From the NCBI GenBank assembly GCA_022560555.1, contig JADFSZ010000002.1, positions 1-35,842 of the forward strand: a DNA stretch of 35,842 nt. The letters are read 5' to 3'. Shown one piece after another: positions 25,559 through 32,180 of the stretch. Made by a program: the position numbers and the translations under genes. The notes beneath the pieces are model-generated. The model saw nothing but the letters and a program-made list of their open reading frames with translations, had not been told where the DNA came from and ran no database searches. This DNA is from JADFSZ01 sp022560555 [NCBI: PVC group bacterium] (lineage in GTDB: Bacteria; GCA-001730085; JADFSZ01). How positions within the stretch are numbered: the stretch's first letter is position 1; the number at the start of each line of letters is the position of its first letter.

Positions 25559-27214
25559 TCAAGCCCCTCTTCGTCTTTTCATGAATTTACGGTTTTTGGA
25601 AAGGATTTTTTTATCGATCTGTTTTAACAATTTTTTGGCTTTCCTGATCAGAGAAGACTCCGGATATTCATGAATGAGTTCGACCAACATGGCTTGCGCG
25701 GCCACCAGATCATCAAAATATTTATAGGCTAAGTTCCCGCCGCGAAAGAGGGCTTCCGGTGTTTTCTCGCTTTGGGGATATATGGACACGATCTTTTGAT
25801 ATCGCCTGAGGGCAAGAACCATCCGGTCCCGTCGATCTTTATTACGCGAAATGATCCCGCGCCCTTTTTCCAAATCGGCAGCCTCTTGCCACAATTGATG
25901 CACCAGAACCTGTTCACCGGTTTCTTTAATTTGAACAAAAACCTCCCGGGGAATTTCCGGGCGCTGGTTTCCCGGTGAATCCCTATACTTGATTATCGTT
26001 GGGGTGATAAACACGACCAATTCCGTTGACGTCGTGTCACTACTTCTGTGCCGAAAGAGTCGTCCCAGGATCGGAATGCTTCCCAGGATCGGAATTTTTC
26101 CCTTAATGCTATCCTCCTGGCGCTTAATGAGACCTCCGATGACAATCGTCTCTCCGTCTTTCACAACAATCGTGGCATCCGCTTCCCGGGTGGCCACACG
26201 CGGACCGGCCTCCAACTCTGCGGTTAAGGATGAAACCTCGGGATGAACGTACATTGTGATCCAGCCGTCGGGAGAGACCCAGGGCGTCACTCTCAGTGTG
26301 GTTCCGATATCGACAAATTTTGTTGTTTCCGTTGTTCCGGTTGTCGTTTGAGTTTTCTCTTTATAGGGAAACCGTTCTCCGATAATGATCCGGGCTTCTT
26401 TTCCGCTGAGAGTCATAATGGAGGGTGATGCCAAAAGATGGGCTTTATTATCTCTGATCAAGGCATCAATCGTGGCCGTGGCGGTGATTCCTTTTGTTGC
26501 AAAGGACGTTAATTTGAGTTGACCGCCGGAAAGGGTTGAGGAAGGGCCTGCCATATCTCCGCTTCCTCCCAAATCAAAAAACCGGCTTTGAACGGTCCAG
26601 CTAAAGCCTGCGTTTCGACTATCTTGCTCGGTGATGTCAATCAATCTGGCTTCGATCAGGACTTGAATCGGCGGTGTATCCAATTCCTCCAGGGTTTTTC
26701 GTAAATTCTCGATGTACGCCGGATAATCCGTGACCACAAGCGTGTTGTTCGCTTCATTCACCCGAATCTTTCCAAGAGAAGACAGTCCATCCGTTAAGAG
26801 ACGGCTCGCGTCATGCGCGTTTAAATAGTTCAGGACTACGGTTTCTGTTGTCACACGCACACCGTCGACTCCAGGGCTCGGCGTGATGTAAATCAGATTT
26901 CCTTTTTTGATATAGGTGTATCCATTAATGCTTAAGATCACCTGAAGAGCTTCTTCGACCGTCACATTTGTCAACGGGAAAGACACGGTCCCCTCAATAT
27001 TTTTGGGGGCCACCAAATTTAAGTTGTACGAATAGGCAAGCGATCTTAAAACGCTGGTAAGAGACGCGTCCTGAAAATCGAGCGTGATCAATTCTTGATC
27101 CATTTCATGGCTGATGGTGTCCTCCGTTGCTAGCACCACCCCTGCGGGGGGCATCATGGAGAGGAGCAAGACCAAACACATCATCTTGCCTAAGGGTATT
27201 ATGCGTGCCGACAT
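25559..27214 (-). CDS. Secretin (GspD/PilQ-like) with C-terminal helical-repeat tail
   Basis: This is a 551-residue outer-membrane secretin. The signal peptide is about 1-29. An STN-type domain (LITLDFQDASLTSVLRSLAYSYNLNLVAPKNI) spans 40-110. A secretin N1 domain lies at about 120-180. The secretin core runs from about 183 to 415, with VGTTLRVTPWVSPDGWITMYVHPEVSSL and GETIVIGGLIKRQEDSIKGKIPILGSIPILGRLFRH. The last roughly 100 residues are alpha-helical with TPR character (RYQKIVSIYPQSEKTPEALFRGGNLAYKYF), unusual after a secretin core. ATG 27214 has AAAGGAG about 7 nt upstream; the frame opens at 27259 without support. It is shorter than PilQ or GspD, having only one or two N-domains. Confidence 0.9.
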   Translation of the reverse strand: MSARIIPLGKMMCLVLLLSMMPPAGVVLATEDTISHEMDQELITLDFQDASLTSVLRSLAYSYNLNLVAPKNIEGTVSFPLTNVTVEEALQVILSINGYTYIKKGNLIYITPSPGVDGVRVTTETVVLNYLNAHDASRLLTDGLSSLGKIRVNEANNTLVVTDYPAYIENLRKTLEELDTPPIQVLIEARLIDITEQDSRNAGFSWTVQSRFFDLGGSGDMAGPSSTLSGGQLKLTSFATKGITATATIDALIRDNKAHLLASPSIMTLSGKEARIIIGERFPYKEKTQTTTGTTETTKFVDIGTTLRVTPWVSPDGWITMYVHPEVSSLTAELEAGPRVATREADATIVVKDGETIVIGGLIKRQEDSIKGKIPILGSIPILGRLFRHRSSDTTSTELVVFITPTIIKYRDSPGNQRPEIPREVFVQIKETGEQVLVHQLWQEAADLEKGRGIISRNKDRRDRMVLALRRYQKIVSIYPQSEKTPEALFRGGNLAYKYFDDLVAAQAMLVELIHEYPESSLIRKAKKLLKQIDKKILSKNRKFMKRRRGA

Positions 27215-27233
27215 ATGTGTCTCCTTTTTCGTA

Positions 27234-28121
27234 TTATTCCGGACGATACGATAAAACAATATCTGAGATACCGTCCGTTAAAACGATTTGGTTCCGAGTA
27301 ATTTTTTTAATCGTTTTTTTATCGATGGCGTCTCCCACACGGTACACCCGGCCATTAATAATCACTGTGGGATTTTTTCCCGTTGGGATCACCCCGCTGA
27401 TATGATATGTTTCTTCCTGCCCGGAAACCGCTTTTGGAGACGGCCCCTGGATGTCGCTCACGAGCGGATTTCGACTCATTTGAATTTCAGGAATATCTTG
27501 AACTTCTGCGGGGCCTTGATCTTTTATGGCTTCTCCTAACAACGTAGACAGTGTCAGTTTGATTTCGGCTCTACCTTGAAAGCCGTTCTCCATTTTTTCC
27601 ATAACCATTTCATTCGGTTTCAAGAATTGTGATAAAGCTTCCAGGCGATAAAGATAGTTCACAAGGCCCGGATAATCCGCATGAAATATCATCTCCACAT
27701 CCAGACGGGAATATTCTTCCAACGGATCACCCAGTTTGGGTTTAATGGAAATCAAATCAATCGGGTATCCCTCGGCTTGGCGGGCTATTTGACCCAAAAT
27801 TTGCGGAATGCTGCCCTGCCGGGGCAGCTCGGCCTCTACATCGGCTAACTCGGACATAAGCCATTTGTACCGTTCTTGATCCGCTTGAAGGGCCTCTTCT
27901 TCTTTTTGAACATTCGGGGTCTCGCTTTGAATCCTGATCCTTTGATTGTCCAATTGAAGTGCGTGGGCTTTCAAGTCCCTGAGGACGGCTGCTCGCGGTT
28001 TATAAGAAAACCGGACATAGGCGCTAAAGATAATCACAAGCGCTAAAAGGCCCAGAAGCATTTTTCTCTGCAGGGTCTGCGCGTGAAATCCTTCGATAAG
28101 CTTATGTGTTTTTTTTGTCAC
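27234..28121 (-). CDS. pilO: PilO-like protein with PilP/GspC-like C-terminal domain
   Basis: This is a 295-residue inner-membrane alignment-complex protein. A membrane segment lies at about 20-36, a coiled coil at about 45-100, and a PilO ferredoxin-like domain at about 105-200 (LPRQGSIPQILGQIARQAEGYPIDLISI, then YPGLVNYLYRLEAL). From about 245 the sequence HISGVIPTGKNPTVIINGRVYRVGDAIDKKTIKKI resembles the homology region of PilP/GspC that contacts the secretin. No separate pilP exists in the operon, so this fusion may replace it. GTG 28121 overlaps the pilN stop by 4 nt (GTGA). Confidence 0.82.
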   Translation of the reverse strand: MTKKTHKLIEGFHAQTLQRKMLLGLLALVIIFSAYVRFSYKPRAAVLRDLKAHALQLDNQRIRIQSETPNVQKEEEALQADQERYKWLMSELADVEAELPRQGSIPQILGQIARQAEGYPIDLISIKPKLGDPLEEYSRLDVEMIFHADYPGLVNYLYRLEALSQFLKPNEMVMEKMENGFQGRAEIKLTLSTLLGEAIKDQGPAEVQDIPEIQMSRNPLVSDIQGPSPKAVSGQEETYHISGVIPTGKNPTVIINGRVYRVGDAIDKKTIKKITRNQIVLTDGISDIVLSYRPE

Positions 28122-28708
28122 AATGCCCCGGTTGACATCAATATATGCGTTGTTACCTCAAAATTAATAAGAGGTCTTCCGTCCAAATCGGTTTTTTCGG
28201 TATAGTTAAAACCCGTGCGTTCAAAAGTAACTGAAGTATCCAGGCGCTCCATAAACTGACTCACTTTGATATTGTCCAGCGTTGTGCCGATAATGGTGAT
28301 CTGGTTTTGATCCAGCATCATTTTATCGATCCATAAATCCGACGGAACATATTCAGAGAGGGTTTTTAAAACTTCAGAAAAATCGATCTGACGGCTTCGG
28401 GACATTCGAATGACTCTCAATTTTCCTTCAAGACGCTTACTATTCTCCCGGATCCGTTTTCTTTGCTCCTCGGCTTTAGTTACGGCGCTTTGTTGTTCGA
28501 TCAGATTTGCTTCATCATTTTGTATGGCTTTTTGCTGCCGGGGGATGCGGATACGCAGGCTCATTATCCACAGGGACTGCCCCAGAAAGACAAGCCCCAT
28601 GATGACAAAAACACTGATCACACCAAACCATATGCGATTTTTCGGCAAAGTCCGCCATTCGGCTTGTTTTTTTGAAACGCTCCTCGTTATGAGATTGATC
28701 CGTCTCAT
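28118..28708 (-). CDS. pilN: PilN-like pilus alignment protein
   Basis: The 196-residue bitopic protein begins with the short cytoplasmic MRRINLITRS, close to the INLLP-type peptide by which PilN docks into PilM. A membrane segment follows (about 28-48), then a coiled coil (55-100) and a small ferredoxin-like domain (about 105-190; FSEVLKTLSEYVPSDLWIDKMMLDQNQITIIGTTLDN). By family knowledge PilN pairs with PilO in the periplasm. ATG 28708 overlaps the pilM stop by 4 nt. Confidence 0.88.
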   Translation of the reverse strand: MRRINLITRSVSKKQAEWRTLPKNRIWFGVISVFVIMGLVFLGQSLWIMSLRIRIPRQQKAIQNDEANLIEQQSAVTKAEEQRKRIRENSKRLEGKLRVIRMSRSRQIDFSEVLKTLSEYVPSDLWIDKMMLDQNQITIIGTTLDNIKVSQFMERLDTSVTFERTGFNYTEKTDLDGRPLINFEVTTHILMSTGAL

Positions 28709-29937
28709 TCTTCTAAGCCTCTTAGGGCCAAACCCAAGGCCACATTGAAGGCCCCTCCTGTCGGAATCCCCATTTGCCCGGCCATCAAATCTCCCAAAGG
28801 ATCGGCAAGTGTAACAGGAACGTTAAGACGCGAAGTTAAAAAGGGGACAAAACCCTTGAGAGACGAGGCCCCTCCACAGACAATAACGCGGTTATATTTC
28901 GTGATCTGCGACCGTGTGATCTGAAACGAAAAATGCTTAAACGTATGTTCGATGTCTTGAACAAGATGTTCCAAATGAGAAAGAATCGCGTTCCGCACCT
29001 GAGTCGCATGATTTGTCATTTCCGGAGCCTGATCATCCAAAGTTTGATCCCCGGTACCGATGGAAATGCCATGCTCACGTTTTAAGAGTTCGGCCTCTTC
29101 CCAGCTGGTTTGACAGTATTGACTGATGGCTTTGGTTAAAAAGTTTCCCGTGATGTTTAAGCTCCTCACAGAAATCAGTTCTTTGTTGCTAATAATTCCA
29201 ACCGTTGTTTGTCCCGCGCCAAAATCAAGGTAAAGCACAACTTCCTGCTCGTGAAGATAGCCATTACCATAGCTTAAAGCTGCCACATCCGAAAGAGCCT
29301 CGACATCAGTCGCGAGGGTTTCCAGGCCGACGGATTTCAAAAGGCCGAGTTGTTCGTGAACAACTTTTCTTTGGGTCACGATCACCAGGAATCCGACGTC
29401 ATTGTCAAACAAATCCCGGCTTTGCTTCTCAAGAACAAGATAGTCATAGGTGATTTCATCGGGATTCCGGCGAAACTGTTGTTGGATTTCCCAGTACATG
29501 GCTTTGTCCACTTCCTGGGGTGGAATTCTGGGAAGTTTGATAAGATCCAGTTTGCAGGCTGAGATGGGCACATGTGTGAAACAAGCGTCTTTCAAATTTA
29601 TGCTTTTGCTGATCTTTCTGAGGATTTCCGATATATAGATCGCTTTTTGGTCGGGATGCTCTCGCACGGACGAGGGAAAATCTTCAGTTAGGGCATGGAT
29701 CACACGTATTCGTCCCTCGCTTTCAAGGCCTAGCTGAACAATTTTGAGGGAATGTGTTCCTATATCGAGTCCGAAGGGATATCGTTTGCTGATCAGGATC
29801 TGAGGGCTCGGGATCTTTGGCTCTTCAACATTTTGACGCCCTTTTTGATCAAAGAGGCGGGACGCCTTTTTTTTGGACGGACGTGAAAAGACTGTTTGAA
29901 CAATATCCGGATTATGAGATGGTTTCGATTCCGGCAC
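28705..29937 (-). CDS. pilM: PilM-like actin-fold pilus assembly protein
   Basis: PilM is a cytoplasmic actin/FtsA-like ATPase-fold protein that binds the N-terminus of PilN. The fold begins near residue 54 with YPFGLDIGTHSLKIVQL. Later motifs are VVLYLDFGAGQTTVGII (phosphate 2), SYGNGYLHE and VIVCGGASSLKGFVPFLTSRL (adenosine motif). About 50 extra residues with many basic and proline positions precede the fold. I chose GTG 29937 (GGAGAG 5 nt upstream; 26-nt overlap with parA). TTG 30009 lies 3 nt after AGGAGG but would overlap parA by 98 nt. The N-terminus is therefore uncertain. Confidence 0.85.
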   Translation of the reverse strand: MPESKPSHNPDIVQTVFSRPSKKKASRLFDQKGRQNVEEPKIPSPQILISKRYPFGLDIGTHSLKIVQLGLESEGRIRVIHALTEDFPSSVREHPDQKAIYISEILRKISKSINLKDACFTHVPISACKLDLIKLPRIPPQEVDKAMYWEIQQQFRRNPDEITYDYLVLEKQSRDLFDNDVGFLVIVTQRKVVHEQLGLLKSVGLETLATDVEALSDVAALSYGNGYLHEQEVVLYLDFGAGQTTVGIISNKELISVRSLNITGNFLTKAISQYCQTSWEEAELLKREHGISIGTGDQTLDDQAPEMTNHATQVRNAILSHLEHLVQDIEHTFKHFSFQITRSQITKYNRVIVCGGASSLKGFVPFLTSRLNVPVTLADPLGDLMAGQMGIPTGGAFNVALGLALRGLEE

Positions 29938-30877
29938 CAAGGCTCTCCGATACGGGTAAGTGATTAACGTTTTGAGAACACTGAGGGTCTTTTGCAAGAG
30001 TGCGTTCAATGACCTCCTGGGTCAGGGCCCAATAATCTTTGGCCCCTTGGGATGTCCGGGCATATAGATGAATGGGCTTTTTATAAATCGGGGCTTCACA
30101 GAGTTTGACATTGTAATGAATAGGGGTCCGGAAAACCAAGTCCTTGAAGTAGTTTTGAATTTGATCTAACACGCGGTGGCTGACCTTGGTTCTTTTATCA
30201 AAGAGTGTCGCGAGGATCCCGAGAATCTTCACGTCAAAATTGAGCCGTTCTTTCACAATATCGATGGTGGAAAACAGCTCTTTCATCCCCTCTAAAGAAT
30301 AATAATGCGTTTGGACGGGGATAATCACGTAATCGGCCGCGACGATGGCATTCAGGGTCACGAGATTCAGACTCGGGGAGCAATCGATTAGTGTATATTG
30401 GTATTTTTTACGAAGGCGCAATTTGTGAATCGCGATCCTGAGGATGGATTCTCTTCCCAGGACTGTTGCCAGCTCTAATTGAGCATCGGCGAGAGAGACG
30501 TTGGCCGAAGCGATATCCAGATTTTTGACGGATGTTTTTTGAATCACATCTTCAAGTCCCGCATTGTTGATCAGCACATCATACGTTGATTTTTCTGTCT
30601 GTTCGATGTCGACCCCGAGGCCAAGCGACGCGTGGGCCTGAGCATCAAGATCAATCAGGAGAACCCGGTATCCTTTCTCGGCCAGACAAGACGAGAGATT
30701 GATAGCCGTCGTTGTTTTGCTGCATCCTCCTTTTTGATTACAGATGGCGATGCAAATTTGTTGAGTTGTCGATATAGGGACATCATTTTTGGAATTCAAT
30801 GAGGTGGGCTGGTTTTGGACACGTTCTTCTTTCAGGGCTTTATCTCGCGAAAAACTATTTTTGAATTGATCAAACAT
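29912..30877 (-). CDS. ParA/MinD-family ATPase heading the pilus operon
   Basis: This is a 321-residue ParA-type ATPase. About 40 polar residues precede CIAICNQKGGCSKTTTAIN, the deviant Walker A with signature Lys49 and P-loop Lys54; Cys and Ser replace the common Val-Gly. VLLIDLDAQAHASLGLGVD, TLIDCSPSLNLVTLNAIVAAD and LGILATLFDKRTKVSHRVLDQI follow. No parB or parS-like repeats are near and the next gene is pilM, so it probably positions the pilus machine, as TadZ/CpaE or FlhG do for other machines, rather than segregating DNA. ATG 30877 has GAGGGGG about 6 nt upstream. Confidence 0.88.
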   Translation of the reverse strand: MFDQFKNSFSRDKALKEERVQNQPTSLNSKNDVPISTTQQICIAICNQKGGCSKTTTAINLSSCLAEKGYRVLLIDLDAQAHASLGLGVDIEQTEKSTYDVLINNAGLEDVIQKTSVKNLDIASANVSLADAQLELATVLGRESILRIAIHKLRLRKKYQYTLIDCSPSLNLVTLNAIVAADYVIIPVQTHYYSLEGMKELFSTIDIVKERLNFDVKILGILATLFDKRTKVSHRVLDQIQNYFKDLVFRTPIHYNVKLCEAPIYKKPIHLYARTSQGAKDYWALTQEVIERTLAKDPQCSQNVNHLPVSESLGAGIETIS

Positions 30878-31220
30878 GTTGTTCCCCCTCTTTTACAGTA
30901 AACTTTCGGTTAAACAGGTTTTCCATTCGAACTTTATCTGCCAGATAATTGAAAATTCTTTAACGATGTTCATATGTGACTCCCCATATCTGGAACCCAA
31001 AATATCTCGTGCCTGGATTTCGAGAAGCGCAGTTCCTCCCCATCTCTGGAACCCAAAATATCTCGTGTCAGGATTTCGTAGATCGAAGAGCTACGAAATT
31101 CCTGACCTCCCGAACCAGCTACCCAATTACCTCGTGCATAATTTTCGATGAGCTTGACTCATCGGAAACTAAGGCCTTATCGGAAAGCCAGGCCTTGCTG
31201 GTATAGCTTACAGTAATTTA
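30878..31220 (-). other. Repeat-rich structured leader of the pilus operon
   Basis: This non-coding stretch of about 340 nt lies between the predicted promoter and parA. A 43-nt element occurs at 30980-31022 and 31036-31078 (40 of 43 identical). A diverged copy (41 nt) lies at 31107-31147. Behind copies 2 and 3 sit hairpins: TCAGGATTTCGTAG (31068-31081) pairs with 31091-31105 except for one bulged A, and TTTCGATGAG (31143-31152) pairs with 31158-31168 with one bulge. A further inverted repeat AAGGCCT/AGGCCTT spans 31171-31196. The last 100 nt before parA hold nothing notable but the ribosome binding site. I recognise no known riboswitch. It could be a dispersed repeat, a protein-binding RNA or an attenuator. 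Confidence 0.75.
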
Positions 31221-31249
31221 ATTTTAGTTTGCAAGCCTTTGCTTGTCAA
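31221..31249 (-). promoter_or_regulatory. Sigma-70-type promoter of the parA-pilus operon
   Basis: On the minus strand a perfect -35 box TTGACA (31249-31244) is followed by a 17-nt spacer and a -10 box TAAAAT (31226-31221, five of six consensus). Transcription should begin near 31214. It lies between the stop of the response regulator and the repeat-rich leader of parA. An AT-rich tract follows the -10 box. Confidence 0.8.
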
Positions 31250-31276
31250 CGTGAAATACCCACCATGTATCGGACA

Positions 31277-31648
31277 TTAGCTCCCGCCAACGTTTTTCAC
31301 GGCGTCTAAAAGAGGTTCGTAATCCGATGTTTTAACACAATAGTCATTCGCGCCCATTTTCTTGGCCTTAACCGCGTCCACAGCATCGACAGCCCCTGTC
31401 ATAATGATGATCTTGGGAGTGTCCGGACCAAAATGTTCCCGGATTTGACGGCAGACCTCGAATCCGTCAATTCCGGGAAGCATGGTATCCGACACAACAA
31501 TGTCGGGGTTCTCAACTTTAGCTTTTGCGACTCCCTCTTCTCCCGATTCCGCAAAAACAACGTCTTCATAGCCGGATTTCTTAAGATACCGTCCTATAAT
31601 TTTACGGTCTTGGTCGTTATCTTCAATAACTAAAATCTTTGTGCTCAT
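31277..31648 (-). CDS. Single-domain response regulator (CheY-like)
   Basis: The 123 residues form one receiver domain: acidic residues in VIEDNDQD, phosphoacceptor Asp54 in IVVSDTMLPGIDGFEV, switch Thr84 in IIMTGAVDAV, and Lys106 in YCVKTSDYEP (Lys-Thr rather than the common Lys-Pro). No output domain is present. ATG 31648 has GGAGGG 5-6 nt upstream, which is why the nine earlier codons of the open frame were dropped. It is the last gene of the signalling block and lies directly before the pilus promoter, so it may relay to the pilus machine. Confidence 0.92.
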   Translation of the reverse strand: MSTKILVIEDNDQDRKIIGRYLKKSGYEDVVFAESGEEGVAKAKVENPDIVVSDTMLPGIDGFEVCRQIREHFGPDTPKIIIMTGAVDAVDAVKAKKMGANDYCVKTSDYEPLLDAVKNVGGS

Positions 31649-31675
31649 ATTTCCCTCCTCCCCTGCAGACCCCAC

Positions 31676-32152
31676 TTACAATGAATTTTCTCTATCAGGC
31701 AACTGGTTCATGACATTCCAATAATAATTAAATCCGTCCACAAACCGCACAAAAGCTTCATAACTCACAGGCTTGGGGATATATCCCGCCGCTCCGTAAT
31801 TGTAGCTGTTATTAATATCATTGGCGTCTTTCGATGTTGTAAACATAATAACGGGAATCATACTAACCTTAGGATCACTTTTCAGTGTTTTAAGCACTTG
31901 AATCCCGTCCATCTTCGGCATATTGATATCCAGCAAAATGAGATCGGGGCGAGGGTACGCGGCCGGATCCGTGTACGGAGGCCGGTGATAGATAAAATCC
32001 AAAGCCGCTTGTCCGTCTTTGACAAAGGTAAATTGATTTTGATACTTCGCTTTGGCAAACGCTCTCTGTGCTATTTTGATATCCGCCTCGGTATCTTCAA
32101 CGAGCAGGATCTTGAGAGATTTGCCCCACTCCTCATGGTCTTCATGAATCAT
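31676..32152 (-). CDS. Rcp1-type response regulator
   Basis: This 158-residue single receiver domain has features of the Rcp1 group that partners phytochrome-like kinases: the insert FIYHRPPYTDPAAYPRPD before the acceptor, Asp75 in LILLDINMPKMDGIQVL, Thr105/Thr106 in MFTTSKDANDI, and Lys127 in YIPKPVSYEAFVRFV, ending in the long last helix with FNYYWNVM. AAGGAG precedes ATG 32152. The gene follows a kinase that ends in HisKA-HATPase of the matching phytochrome-like style (SHDLRAPLRGI), so they are a likely cognate pair. Confidence 0.92.
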   Translation of the reverse strand: MIHEDHEEWGKSLKILLVEDTEADIKIAQRAFAKAKYQNQFTFVKDGQAALDFIYHRPPYTDPAAYPRPDLILLDINMPKMDGIQVLKTLKSDPKVSMIPVIMFTTSKDANDINNSYNYGAAGYIPKPVSYEAFVRFVDGFNYYWNVMNQLPDRENSL

Positions 32153-32180
32153 ATGAACTCCTTCCTATCCGGGAATGATC

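Noticed and set aside
30920-30945. TTCGAAT-type T-loop suggesting a tRNA
   Set aside because: The flanking bases do not form a T-stem and no acceptor or anticodon arm can be drawn.
30980-31147. Possible CRISPR array from regularly repeated 41-43 nt units
   Set aside because: There are only two good copies plus one diverged copy. Gaps are 13 and 28 nt, hairpins extend into the gaps, and no cas genes are near.
30876-31206. Plus-strand open frames across the leader repeats
   Set aside because: They simply translate the repeats, have no Shine-Dalgarno, and oppose a strong promoter on the other strand.
31232-31245. CAAGC/GCTTG hairpin as terminator of the response regulator gene
   Set aside because: The stem is 5 bp, no T-run follows, and it falls inside the spacer of the much better promoter.
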